From: Tianweitania populi
Lineage (GTDB): Bacteria > Pseudomonadota > Alphaproteobacteria > Rhizobiales > Rhizobiaceae
Length of the DNA: 64,000 bases
Assembly: GCF_014652875.1 (NCBI RefSeq)
Contig: NZ_BMZQ01000001.1
Span: 1,550,001 to 1,614,000 of the forward strand
Direction: 5' to 3'
Shown piece after piece: positions 54,509 to 63,374 of the stretch. The translations under genes were made by a program, and so were the position numbers. Each line of letters opens with the position of its first letter. Positions within the stretch are counted from its first letter, which is position 1. The notes beneath the pieces were generated by a model. The model did no database searches and was not told where the DNA came from. It worked only from the letters and a program-made list of their open reading frames with translations.

Positions 54509-56686
54509 ATGCCGGCCCGGAAACGAGTTGCGATACAGATCCGGACGATCATCGGCGCGGTCGTTGTTTCGGTGATGGCGCTGGCAGCGCTCGGATTTTA
54601 CGCCGTGTCGCGGGTCGATCAGGACTCGCTCGACCGGCAGAACCATCTTGCGTTCAATGCCTTGGCAGCGGAACGCGCGGACTTCCGCCGGCAGCAGCAG
54701 ATTGCCACCGCGACGCCCGAAGCCTGGATCTTCGCGCGCTCCAACAATCAAAGCTGGCTCGATCGCAATCTCGGCACGCGCCTCAGCACCGATTTCGGCC
54801 ACGACCGGATCTACATCGTGGATGCCCAGGGCAAGCCGATCTATGGCATGGAAAATGGCACCCGTCTGGAGCCATCGCAGATCCATGTGCCGCCGGCGAT
54901 CGCTGTCAGCATCCACAATGCACAACAAGGCGCACTGCGCTCGGCCACCGTCAGCCGACCGATCGCAGCAGACACGATCATGCTCGATGGCCTCCCGGCC
55001 ATGGTCAGCATCGTGACGATGGCGCCGAATTGGACGAATACCCGCCCCACTCCGAGAGCGAGCTTTCTCCATGTTTCGGTGAAATATCTCGATGCTGAAC
55101 TGATCAAACGGATGGGCGATCAATTCCGCCTGAACAGCAGCCACTTCGAACGGGTCGGCGATCATGACCCCGAACACAGCCGTATCCCGATCGTTTCATC
55201 GAATAATACGCTGCTTGGCTATATCGCATGGGACCCGATCAAACCGGCCAGCAGCCTCATCAACCACCTTATGCCGGCTTTAACCGCAGTGGCGGCGGTC
55301 ATCGCGCTTGTTCTGGCCTTTCTTCTTTATCGGTTCCGCCGTGCCACGCTTCAGCTTCAGGAAAGCGAATCCGGCGCGCAGCATCTTGCCTTACACGATC
55401 CGCTGACCGATCTGCCCAATCGCACCTTGTTCAACGACAGGCTGCGGCTGGCCTTGCTGTCGCTGGCCGACGGCAAGACAAAGACCGCCCTGCTCTATCT
55501 CGATCTAGATCACTTCAAGCACATCAACGATACGCTCGGTCATCCCACCGGCGACGAACTCGTTCGGCAGGTGGCGCGTCGGCTTGAAGCGCTGGTGCGC
55601 AAGCATGACACGGTTGCCCGGCTGGGCGGTGACGAGTTTGGCATCGTGCTGGAGCGGATCAATGATATCTGCGTCATCACGCGTGTGGCGGAGCGCCTGG
55701 TCGCTTCCATGGCTCGGCCTTTCGATCTGTCCGGCGAAATCGTCCATATCGGCGCATCGGTCGGCGTCGTGGTTGCACCTGATGCCGGCGCTGACGCTGA
55801 AGATCTCCGCCGCAAGGCCGACATCGCGCTTTACGAAGCAAAGAAGAACGGCCGTAGCCGTTATCAAATGTTCACTGCCGGTATGGACGAGTTGCTTGTG
55901 CGGCGTCGCCGTATCGAGAGCGAACTCCGGTCGGCACTACAAACCGGCGAAGGTCTCGCCCTGGCGTTCCAGCCTATCATGGCCGCCGATGGCCGCACCA
56001 TCCTCGGAGCGGAAGCTCTGACCCGCTGGCACCATCCCATTCACGGCGCGATCCCAACAGCACAGTTCGTGTCGATCGCCGAGCAAAGGGGTTTGATCGG
56101 GGAATTGGGAAGCTGGGTCGCGAAATCCGCAATCGCGTTTCTGGCCACCAGCAATCTGCCCTGGGTCGCCATCAACGTGTCTCCGAGCGAGTTGCGTGAT
56201 CCGGACTTCGCCAACCAGCTCCTGGCCCTCCTAGCAGACCACGACGTGTCCCCCTCCCGTTTGCAGGTGGAGATCACGGAAGGCGTCTTGCTGGAAGGCA
56301 AGCGCGCGGTCTCGACGGTTCTGCGCACCTTGCACAATGCGGGCGTCGCCATTGCGCTGGATGATTTTGGTACCGGCTATTCGTCGCTCGGCTATCTGCG
56401 TCGTCACACGATCGACAAGCTGAAGATCGACCGGACTTTCATCCGCGAACTCGGCCGATCGCCAGAAGATGACGCGATCGTCAAGGCCGTGATCGACCTC
56501 GCAAAAGCACTCAAGCTGAAGGTGACGGCCGAAGGCGTGGAAACGAAAACGCAGTTCGCGCGCACCGTTGATCTTGGATGCCTCGAATTTCAGGGTTTCC
56601 TGTTCAGCGAACCCCTGCCTGCAGAGGAACTGCGACGGACGTTCGATCATCCCGCTCCACGGCTGGTAGTCGATCGCCTAGCTTGA
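54509..56686 (+). CDS. Membrane-bound GGDEF-EAL protein (CHASE4-like sensor)
   Basis: A 725-residue c-di-GMP enzyme. Helix 1 (about 10-31) and helix 2 (about 252-274) bound a periplasmic domain of about 220 residues, probably CHASE4. The GGDEF domain (about 290-460) has an intact GGDEF site near 372 and no RxxD inhibitory site that I could see clearly; the EAL domain (about 470-715) starts with AEALTRW and ends with GTGYSSLGYLRR and FQGFLFSEP. Both domains keep active-site motifs, so it may make and degrade c-di-GMP. Divergent from marR. Confidence 0.93.
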   Translation: MPARKRVAIQIRTIIGAVVVSVMALAALGFYAVSRVDQDSLDRQNHLAFNALAAERADFRRQQQIATATPEAWIFARSNNQSWLDRNLGTRLSTDFGHDRIYIVDAQGKPIYGMENGTRLEPSQIHVPPAIAVSIHNAQQGALRSATVSRPIAADTIMLDGLPAMVSIVTMAPNWTNTRPTPRASFLHVSVKYLDAELIKRMGDQFRLNSSHFERVGDHDPEHSRIPIVSSNNTLLGYIAWDPIKPASSLINHLMPALTAVAAVIALVLAFLLYRFRRATLQLQESESGAQHLALHDPLTDLPNRTLFNDRLRLALLSLADGKTKTALLYLDLDHFKHINDTLGHPTGDELVRQVARRLEALVRKHDTVARLGGDEFGIVLERINDICVITRVAERLVASMARPFDLSGEIVHIGASVGVVVAPDAGADAEDLRRKADIALYEAKKNGRSRYQMFTAGMDELLVRRRRIESELRSALQTGEGLALAFQPIMAADGRTILGAEALTRWHHPIHGAIPTAQFVSIAEQRGLIGELGSWVAKSAIAFLATSNLPWVAINVSPSELRDPDFANQLLALLADHDVSPSRLQVEITEGVLLEGKRAVSTVLRTLHNAGVAIALDDFGTGYSSLGYLRRHTIDKLKIDRTFIRELGRSPEDDAIVKAVIDLAKALKLKVTAEGVETKTQFARTVDLGCLEFQGFLFSEPLPAEELRRTFDHPAPRLVVDRLA

Positions 56687-57056
56687 GTCTCGCGATCGCT
56701 TGCAACATCATGCAACGCGAAGAAAATCAGACCGGTGTCTGTTTGATGTCCACAGCCGATTGAGACTTCCCAGTACAAGATCGAAGACAAACTAGGGCCT
56801 TGACGTAGCGTCAATCTAACATATGTTAAACGAATAAGCTGAAGTGGTTTCTATTCTGCCGGAACTTCTCTAGCCTTTATGTAAGGAAAGAGAGCAGAGC
56901 CGAAGTCATCCCTGATAACGACCATTTGTCACTGATGTCCAGTGTCGATCGTCTTCAAGGTGACTAACAGCTCGTCGCCTGTCCTGGAAGACACCGATGA
57001 AGTCGAAGCTCTGCTCCGTTGGGCAGGTGTGGAGATTGGATACGAGGACTTTCAGC
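56687..57056. other. Intergenic region with two palindromes before the antitoxin-like gene
   Basis: This stretch of about 370 bases has no ORF with a ribosome site except for short overlapping frames. It contains TTGACG-TAG-CGTCAA (56800-56814) and TAACAT-ATGTTA (56817-56828), followed by an AT-rich tract. The TTGACG and TATGTT (56822-56827, 16-base spacer) could form a promoter for the gene at 57057, leaving a leader of about 225 bases in which I see no clear element. Confidence 0.5.
56800..56828 (+). promoter_or_regulatory. Palindromic promoter/operator candidate
   Basis: TTGACG-TAG-CGTCAA (6-bp arms) and TAACATATGTTA (12-bp palindrome) lie two bases apart and include a TTGACG/TATGTT pair. 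The first resembles MerR-family operator spacing and could be the site of a transcription factor or the adjacent RHH protein. Confidence 0.5.
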
Positions 57057-57299
57057 ATGCCGAACTTGCAGACACCCATTCCGCACTCCATTCAGGGCAG
57101 CCAAGAGCTTGGCCGTACTTCGGCAGAGGCGATATCGACGCCAATCAAGCGAAAACCTGGTCGTCCTCCGGTTGCTCACCCAAAGCAGGCCGTATCCCTG
57201 CGGCTTGAGCCGGAAGTGCTGGAAAAATTCCGGGCAACCGGCGCCGGCTGGCAGCGCCGCATGAATGACGTCCTGAAAGCCGCAGAACTCGGCGATTAA
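57057..57299 (+). CDS. Orphan BrnA-like/ribbon-helix-helix protein
   Basis: An 80-residue protein. The C-terminal 45 residues (KQAVSLRLEPEVLEKFRATGAGWQRRMNDVLKAAE) match the BrnA antitoxin/RHH pattern; upstream lies KRKPGRPP, an AT-hook-like motif. GAGGA precedes the ATG at 57057; an in-frame start at 56997 is possible. No toxin gene (BrnT-like) is visible on either side, so it may be an orphan DNA-binding protein. Its stop overlaps the convergent DUF2333 gene by four bases. Confidence 0.75.
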   Translation: MPNLQTPIPHSIQGSQELGRTSAEAISTPIKRKPGRPPVAHPKQAVSLRLEPEVLEKFRATGAGWQRRMNDVLKAAELGD

Positions 57300-58462
57300 C
57301 GGTCGAGCACTGCGCGGATTTCCACCAGGTTCGAGCGGACGCGCAGCACATAGAAGCCCATCGTCGCGAGATGGGTCGGCATGATCCAGCCATCTTCGCG
57401 GCCATTGGATATAATCGCTGGTTGAATGCGGAGGCTGGAGCGGATCTGCTGCTCCAGTTCCTGCCATAGGCTGGTCAACCCACGGTTCTGCACCACGGCC
57501 GCAAAGTCGTGATGCGCGGCGGTCAGGATGCCGTAATAACCGTAAAGCTGGCCGTAGGCGAACCAGAAGCGGTCGTCCGCCCGGCTGTCGAACCAGCCGC
57601 CATTGTGGTTTTCCGAACGCTCGCGAAGGATCGCCGAAGTCGAGCCGAGATCGCTGGCGATCCGCTCCACGAATTGCAGCAGGTTATCTCCGCGGGCATC
57701 GAACTGTACCGCGCAGGACTGCATGCGATCGTTGAAGGCGCGCAGGTCGCGCATCGCGGCACGGTAATAAGACGGCGTCGGCGTCTTCGGGCCAAACGGA
57801 CTGAGGCCGAAATACCAAGTATACTCGTCGAACTGCATGTTGCCGCGCGCATCCTGCAGATTGTTGTCGATCTGCGAGGTGCCGCGAACACGGCCAAGCG
57901 CGTCCACCAGCTCTACCGTAGTGCGCCGGATCGCCTGGTTCACGCCGCGCTGAAACGCAGCCTTGTTGTCGAGAAACGGCGTACGGTCCCAATCCAACCC
58001 GAACAGACCGACCTTGTAGAGGATGTTGGAGGAGACCCAGGCATTCTGGTTGACGTTGAAGTCGATCAGATCGGCCGTGGCATCCACGATGCCCGAGCGC
58101 ACGCAAGTCCGCAGCTCGCCTTCCACACCTTCCGCGCCAACAACGGGCGTGGTTGCCGGAGCGGCAGCCTGCCCGGCATTGGCTGGAGGCGCGGCAGGTG
58201 CCGGCGTTTGGGCGAAAGCATAGCGCGCCGGATAGTCTGGATCGAAGTTGGTCCAGACCTGCGTATTCCAAAGGAAGTAGCCGTAAAGCCCGACAAGCAG
58301 CAAGAGCACGACCGCAAACGGCGCCTTGACGATCCAGCTGCGCCCGCCCAACCAGCGTCCTAGCGCCACGAAGGGCCAGGCTATAACGGCCAGCACGCGG
58401 CCGATCACATGGCCGATAAGCTCGGCTGCCCGCGCAAAGAACGCCCGGATCGAAGAGAGCAT
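57296..58462 (-). CDS. DUF2333 family membrane protein
   Basis: A 388-residue protein with one membrane helix near residues 45-68, then a low-complexity Ala/Pro-rich linker and a globular domain. Family landmarks include TCVRSGIVDATADLIDFNVNQNAWVSSNILYKVGLFGLDWDRTPFLDNKAAFQRGVNQAIRRTTVEL-type residues near 130-190 and NPxWYFGLSPFGPKTPTPSYYR-like ones. It is predicted to sit in the inner membrane facing the periplasm. Function unknown; conserved in alphaproteobacteria. Confidence 0.9.
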   Translation of the reverse strand: MLSSIRAFFARAAELIGHVIGRVLAVIAWPFVALGRWLGGRSWIVKAPFAVVLLLLVGLYGYFLWNTQVWTNFDPDYPARYAFAQTPAPAAPPANAGQAAAPATTPVVGAEGVEGELRTCVRSGIVDATADLIDFNVNQNAWVSSNILYKVGLFGLDWDRTPFLDNKAAFQRGVNQAIRRTTVELVDALGRVRGTSQIDNNLQDARGNMQFDEYTWYFGLSPFGPKTPTPSYYRAAMRDLRAFNDRMQSCAVQFDARGDNLLQFVERIASDLGSTSAILRERSENHNGGWFDSRADDRFWFAYGQLYGYYGILTAAHHDFAAVVQNRGLTSLWQELEQQIRSSLRIQPAIISNGREDGWIMPTHLATMGFYVLRVRSNLVEIRAVLDR

Positions 58463-58552
58463 GGAGAACCTCCGGTCACGCCGCGCCTGCGCAGCATCAT
58501 CATTGGCGTCTCAGATATGGATTAGAAAGGCAGAGGGCAATGCGCTTGATGC

Positions 58553-59164
58553 TCATCCCCGGGCAAAGCCGACGAGATCTTCCGCCGTCACCCGCCCCAT
58601 TTCTTCTTCCCAATGCCGGCGGCACAGCGAAACATAGGCTTCCTTGCCGATCGCCACCTGCTCGCCTTCGCGCGCCACCTTACGATCGGCCCCCAGCCGC
58701 ACCACCATCGTCGCCTTACGCCCACAGCGGCAGATCGTGCGCACTTCGCGCAGCTCGTCCGCCAATGCCAACAGCGCCTGCGAGCCGGTAAACAGCTTGC
58801 CCTGAAAGTCGGTGCGCAAGCCATAAGCCATCACCGGAATGCCAAGCCGATCGGCCACCCGTGCCAGCTGCCACACTTGGGCCTCGCTCAGGAACTGCGC
58901 CTCATCGACAAACACGCAATGCAATCCGCGATGCGCATGATGCTCGCTCACCAGCGCCAGCAGATCGTCGCCATCGGCGAACAGCTCGGCATCGGCCTCG
59001 AGCCCGATCCGCGAAGAAATGTATCCACGGTCGTCGCGCTTGTAGTGACCGGCAACCAGAAGCAGCGTGTGCATGCCGCGCTCCTGATAATTGTAGGAGG
59101 CCTGGAGCAAGAGCGTGCTCTTGCCGGCGTTCATCGTCGCGTAATGGAAATAGAGTTTGGCCAT
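58553..59164 (-). CDS. tdk: Thymidine kinase
   Basis: A 203-residue type II thymidine kinase that phosphorylates thymidine in salvage. The P-loop is NAGKSTLLLQASYNY (9-24), the Walker B VFVDEAQFL near residue 93, the lasso region CRCGRKATMVVRL with a zinc-binding Cys pair near 150 and a second CxxH pair near 185. I start at ATG 59164. Divergent from choX. Confidence 0.95.
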   Translation of the reverse strand: MAKLYFHYATMNAGKSTLLLQASYNYQERGMHTLLLVAGHYKRDDRGYISSRIGLEADAELFADGDDLLALVSEHHAHRGLHCVFVDEAQFLSEAQVWQLARVADRLGIPVMAYGLRTDFQGKLFTGSQALLALADELREVRTICRCGRKATMVVRLGADRKVAREGEQVAIGKEAYVSLCRRHWEEEMGRVTAEDLVGFARG

Positions 59165-59228
59165 GGAAGCGCCTTCTACGCCGAAGCGCCGCTTTTGCAA
59201 AAGTGCATGCCGCCATTTGGGTGTTTTG

Positions 59229-59305
59229 CGCTGCGCTTTGCCCTATCCGGCTTGCAAGCGCAGCGTTTTGATGGTTCGTTTGCCGCAAATCGCTGCCTCG
59301 GCAAA
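59229..59305. promoter_or_regulatory. Inverted repeats in the tdk-choX intergenic region
   Basis: CGCTGCGCTT (59229-59238) and its complement (59256-59265) form a 10-bp perfect inverted repeat with a 17-base spacer; TTTGCCG (59279-59285) and CGGCAAA (59299-59305) form a second, 7-bp one. Both lie in the 212-base divergent region and may hold regulator sites for the choline operon or tdk. No family could be named. Confidence 0.4.
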
Positions 59306-59376
59306 ATGATCGGCACGCATTCAACGCCGTGCGAGGAAAAGCCATCCGCCGTTTTTGCCATCAATGGGAGATTTTG

Positions 59377-60324
59377 ATGTCGCGTACCGTCAAACTTGTA
59401 TCTTGGGCTCTTTTGCTCACGGCCTTCGCCGCTGGTGCAGCACAGGCTGCCGAACCTGAAAGCTGCAAGGCGGTGCGTTTCTCCGACGTGGGCTGGACCG
59501 ACATCACCGCCACCACCGCGACCGCCTCCGTGATCGTCGAAGCGCTCGGCTACGAGCCTAATACCCAGATCCTGTCGGTACCGGTGACCTTCGCGTCCTT
59601 GAAGAACAAGGACATCGACGTCTTCCTCGGCAACTGGATGCCGACCATGGAAGGCGACATTGCGGCCTATCGCGACGACAAATCGGTGGAAACCATCACC
59701 ACCAATCTGGAAGGCGCGAAATACACGCTGGCCGTGCCGAAATCCACGTTCGATGCCGGCCTCAAGACCTTTGCCGACATCGCCAAGAACAAGGACAAGC
59801 TCGACAGCAAGATCTACGGCATCGAGCCCGGCAATGACGGTAACCGCCTGATCCTGGACATGATTTCCGCCGGCAAGTTCGACCTCAAGGGCTTCGAACT
59901 GGTGGAAAGCTCGGAAGCCGGCATGCTCTCGGAAGTGCAGCGCGCCACCAATTCCAAGAAGGACATCGTCTTCCTGGGCTGGGCGCCGCATCCGATGAAC
60001 GCCAATTTCGAGCTCGAATATCTGGCGGGCGGCGATGAGGTCTTCGGCCCGAATTACGGCGGCGCAACCGTCCACACCAATGTGCGCGCCGGCTACACCA
60101 CCGAATGCCCGAACATGGGCGCGCTCCTTAAGAACATGGTGTTCTCGCTCGACATGGAAAACGAGATCATGGGCGCAATTCTCAACGACGGCGCCGATGC
60201 AAAGGACGCCGCCACCGCTTGGCTGAAGAAGAACCCCGATGCCGTGACGCCCTGGTTGAAGGGTGTTACCACCTTCGACGGCGGGGATGCTGCGGCAGCC
60301 GTCAAGACCGCCATCGGCGGCTAA
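59377..60324 (+). CDS. choX: Choline ABC transporter substrate-binding protein
   Basis: A 315-residue periplasmic binding protein with a signal peptide (1-22, AQA cleavage) followed by ESCKAVRFSDVGWTDITATTATASVIVEALGYEP, which matches ChoX of Sinorhizobium, a high-affinity choline binder. The LGNWMPTMEGD segment and the C-terminal TAWLKKNPDAVTPWLKGV also agree. GGGAG precedes the ATG at 59377. It leads choXWV. Confidence 0.93.
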   Translation: MSRTVKLVSWALLLTAFAAGAAQAAEPESCKAVRFSDVGWTDITATTATASVIVEALGYEPNTQILSVPVTFASLKNKDIDVFLGNWMPTMEGDIAAYRDDKSVETITTNLEGAKYTLAVPKSTFDAGLKTFADIAKNKDKLDSKIYGIEPGNDGNRLILDMISAGKFDLKGFELVESSEAGMLSEVQRATNSKKDIVFLGWAPHPMNANFELEYLAGGDEVFGPNYGGATVHTNVRAGYTTECPNMGALLKNMVFSLDMENEIMGAILNDGADAKDAATAWLKKNPDAVTPWLKGVTTFDGGDAAAAVKTAIGG

Positions 60325-60394
60325 GAGGCACCTGGAAGATCGCGGCGGCCGCACCAAAGGCCGCCGCCGCATGCAATGGAACTGAAGAGGACCG

Positions 60395-61267
60395 ATGGAG
60401 ACCGATCAAGGCTGGATCATTGAACTCAGCGAAATCCTGACCACGAAGATACCCGTGGGCCGCTGGGGCAAGTTGTTCTTCGATTATCTGACCTCCAACT
60501 TCGCCTGGTTCTTCGACTCGCTGGCAACCGGCATCACCTCCATCCTGTCCGGCGCCACCAGCGGCCTGCTCTGGCTGCCGCCCTTGGTGTTGATCGCCCT
60601 GATCGTCGCGCTGTCCTATGTCTTGCAACGGTCCTGGCAGCTCGCGCTCGGTACCGCGCTCGGCCTCCTCTTCATCCTCAACCAGGGCCTTTGGGCAGCA
60701 ACGGTGGAAACGCTGGTGCTTGTGGTTTCGGCTGCCGCCGTTTCCATGGCGATCGGCGTTCCGATCGGCATCTGGGCTGCCCATCACGAGCGCGCTTATA
60801 CCTGGCTGCAGCCTGTGCTCGATTTGATGCAGACGCTGCCAACCTTCGTTTATCTCATTCCCGTGCTGATCCTGTTTGGACTCGGCGTCGCGCCCGGCGT
60901 CATCGTCACCGTGATCTTCGCCGCCCCCGCCCCAATCCGCCTGACCTATCTCGGCATCAAATCCGTGCCCGTACCGATGTTGGAAGCCGGCGAGGCCTTC
61001 GGCGCCACGAAGCGGCAGCTGCTGTGGAAGGTTGAATTGCCGGCAGCTCTGCCCACCATCATGGCAGGCCTGACCCAGTGCATCATGCTCTGCCTATCGA
61101 TGGTGGTGATTGCCGCCCTGATCGGCGCCAATGGCCTCGGCAAGCCGGTGGTGCGCGCGCTGAATTCGGTCAACATCCCGCTCGGCCTCGAAGCCGGTCT
61201 CGCCATCGTCGTGCTCGCGATCATCCTCGACCGCATGTCGCGCATCCGCACGGGAGCGGCACGTTGA
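60395..61267 (+). CDS. choW: Choline ABC transporter permease
   Basis: A 290-residue BPD-type inner-membrane permease with about eight helices. The EAA loop reads EAGEAFGATKRQLLWKVELPAALPTIMAGLTQCIML. It imports choline as a source of glycine betaine and carbon. Its stop overlaps the choV start (TTGA). Confidence 0.93.
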   Translation: METDQGWIIELSEILTTKIPVGRWGKLFFDYLTSNFAWFFDSLATGITSILSGATSGLLWLPPLVLIALIVALSYVLQRSWQLALGTALGLLFILNQGLWAATVETLVLVVSAAAVSMAIGVPIGIWAAHHERAYTWLQPVLDLMQTLPTFVYLIPVLILFGLGVAPGVIVTVIFAAPAPIRLTYLGIKSVPVPMLEAGEAFGATKRQLLWKVELPAALPTIMAGLTQCIMLCLSMVVIAALIGANGLGKPVVRALNSVNIPLGLEAGLAIVVLAIILDRMSRIRTGAAR

Positions 61268-62457
61268 GCACCGCCGTCGATTTCCAGAACGTCGACATCA
61301 TCTTCGGCGATGCCGCCCAACGCCAGCGCGCGCTCGGCATGGTGGACAAGGGCGCCAGCCGAGAGGACATCCTGACGGCGACCGGCGCGGTTCTCGGCTG
61401 CGCCGGCGCAAATCTCACCGTGGAAGAAGGCGAGATTTCCGTGCTGATGGGCCTGTCCGGCTCCGGCAAGTCGACGCTTCTGCGGGCGGTCAACCGCCTG
61501 AACGTGCCGACGCGCGGCCATGTCTTCGTCAAGAACGAAGACCGCATGGTGGATGTCGTCACATGCGATAATCGCGCTTTGCGCCAGATCCGGCAAAGCC
61601 GCGTGGCGATGGTGTTCCAGCAATTCGCCCTTCTGCCCTGGCGCACGGTCGAGGAAAATGTCGGCTTCGGGCTCGAACTCGCCGGTGTCTCCCAGGCCGA
61701 GCGCAAGGCGCGCGTGGCCGAGCAGCTCGCTTTGGTCGGCCTGGACAAATGGGCCGACAAATATGCGCATGAACTGTCCGGCGGCATGCAGCAGCGCGTC
61801 GGCCTTGCCCGCGCTTTCGCCACGCAAGCGCCGATCCTGCTCATGGACGAACCGTTTTCCGCCCTCGATCCGCTGATCCGCACCAAGTTGCAGGACGAAC
61901 TCCTGATGTTGCAGGCCAAGCTGAAGAAGACCATCGTCTTCGTTAGCCACGACCTCGAAGAAGCACTCAAGATCGGCTCCAAGATCACCATCATGGAAGG
62001 CGGCCGCATCGTCCAGACCGGCGCGCCGGAAGAAATCGTGCTCAGCCCCGCCAATGATTATGTCCGCGAGTTCATCGCCAATGTGAACCCGCTTTCGGTG
62101 CTGACTGCCTGGAACGTGATGCGTGACAAACGCGATCTGGAAGACGCCGGAGGCAATGGTTGGCTGTGGCTTGATCGCCGCGAAACCACCCGCTTCAAGA
62201 TCGACACCGACGGGCTGGTGGCCGCGGCAGAACGGAACGGCCAGCCGGCCGTCTGGACCTCCTGCGACGATAACGAACCCCTGCCCGCAGACGCACCGCG
62301 CGTTTACTGGGCCAAGCCCGGCACGTCGTTGAAGACTGTGATGCTCGCCATGCAGCGTTCCAACACGGCACCCGTAGCGCTGTTCGATGAGCAATCGCGC
62401 TTCGTCGGCTCCATAGGCATTCAGGATGTGCTGCACGCCATGGTGCGGCGCGCCTGA
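61264..62457 (+). CDS. choV: Choline ABC transporter ATP-binding protein
   Basis: A 397-residue ATPase of the OpuA/ProV-type: Walker A GLSGSGKSTLLRAVNR, Q-loop VFQQFALLPW, signature LSGGMQQRVGLARAF, Walker B ILLMDEPFSALDP and H-loop VSHDLEEAL. A C-terminal segment of about 140 residues resembles a CBS-like region (last motif SIGIQDVLHAMVRR). It begins with TTG at 61264, inside the choW stop, with GGGAG upstream. Confidence 0.93.
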   Translation: MSTAVDFQNVDIIFGDAAQRQRALGMVDKGASREDILTATGAVLGCAGANLTVEEGEISVLMGLSGSGKSTLLRAVNRLNVPTRGHVFVKNEDRMVDVVTCDNRALRQIRQSRVAMVFQQFALLPWRTVEENVGFGLELAGVSQAERKARVAEQLALVGLDKWADKYAHELSGGMQQRVGLARAFATQAPILLMDEPFSALDPLIRTKLQDELLMLQAKLKKTIVFVSHDLEEALKIGSKITIMEGGRIVQTGAPEEIVLSPANDYVREFIANVNPLSVLTAWNVMRDKRDLEDAGGNGWLWLDRRETTRFKIDTDGLVAAAERNGQPAVWTSCDDNEPLPADAPRVYWAKPGTSLKTVMLAMQRSNTAPVALFDEQSRFVGSIGIQDVLHAMVRRA

Positions 62458-62606
62458 GGCACTGGGTGGGCTTTCAACCTGCCCTGCTGGAGATGATCAC
62501 CGCCCGTTGGATCAACCACTTTTCGTTTGATCGAAGGCCGCTTTGACGTAAACAGCGGCGGGGCCATGATCTCATGGGATCAGGCGAGAGGAACGGGAGA
62601 AGAACA

Positions 62607-63368
62607 ATGAATCTGTCGGGTCAGGTTGCGATCGTCACCGGTGGCGGTTCGGGATTGGGCGAAGCCACAGCACGTGCAATGGCAGCACAGGGCGCAAAGG
62701 TCGCGCTGTTCGACATCGGCATGGATCGTGCAGAAAAGGTCGCAAGCGAGATCGGCGGCCTTGCCGTGAAATGCGACGTATCCAGCGACGAAAGCGCGAC
62801 CGCAGCCGTCGCGGAAGTCGCCGACAAGCTTGGCACACCGCGCGTGCTTGTGAACTGCGCCGGCATCGTTCTGGCCGCCAAGACGCTCGGCAAGGAAGGC
62901 CCGCATCCGCTCGACACCTATCGCAAGGTGATCGAGATCAACCTGCTCGGCACCTTCAACGTGATCCGCCTGGTGGCCGACCGGATGCGTCATGCAGAGC
63001 CGCAGGAAGACGGCGAGCGCGGCGTCATCATCAACACCGCTTCGGTTGCCGCCTATGACGGTCAGGTCGGCCAGGCCGCTTATTCGGCGTCCAAGGGCGG
63101 CATCGTCGGCATGACCCTGCCGATCGCGCGCGACCTGGCGCGCGACGGCATTCGCGTCATGACCATTGCGCCGGGCATTTTCTGGACGCCGATGATGGCG
63201 AGCCTGCCGGAGAACGCGCAGAAATCGTTAGGCGAACAGGTGCCTTTCCCCTCGCGCCTCGGCCAGCCCTCGGAATATGCCGAGCTCGCCCTCCACATCA
63301 TCGGCAACCGGATGCTGAACGGCGAAGTGATCCGCCTGGATGGCGCGATCCGCATGGCGCCGCGGTAA
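62607..63368 (+). CDS. SDR-family 3-hydroxyacyl-CoA dehydrogenase-like oxidoreductase
   Basis: A 253-residue short-chain dehydrogenase with TGGGSGLG (coenzyme site), Ser-Tyr-Lys catalytic residues in [23 protein letters not shown], and [14 protein letters not shown] after it, the pattern of HSD17B10-like 3-hydroxy-2-methylbutyryl/3-hydroxyacyl-CoA dehydrogenases. It probably uses NAD. I start at the ATG before [12 protein letters not shown]. Upstream, GCCGCT-TTGACGTAAAC-AGCGGC (62537-62559) is a 6-bp inverted repeat around TTGACGTAAAC. It probably takes part in fatty-acid or branched-chain amino-acid breakdown. Confidence 0.9.
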   Translation: MNLSGQVAIVTGGGSGLGEATARAMAAQGAKVALFDIGMDRAEKVASEIGGLAVKCDVSSDESATAAVAEVADKLGTPRVLVNCAGIVLAAKTLGKEGPHPLDTYRKVIEINLLGTFNVIRLVADRMRHAEPQEDGERGVIINTASVAAYDGQVGQAAYSASKGGIVGMTLPIARDLARDGIRVMTIAPGIFWTPMMASLPENAQKSLGEQVPFPSRLGQPSEYAELALHIIGNRMLNGEVIRLDGAIRMAPR

Positions 63369-63374
63369 CCAGCC

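Noticed and set aside
56906-57208. Small ORFs on both strands overlapping the start of the antitoxin-like gene
   Set aside because: They lack ribosome sites and domains and overlap the better-supported 57057 gene; no BrnT-like toxin could be recognised in them.
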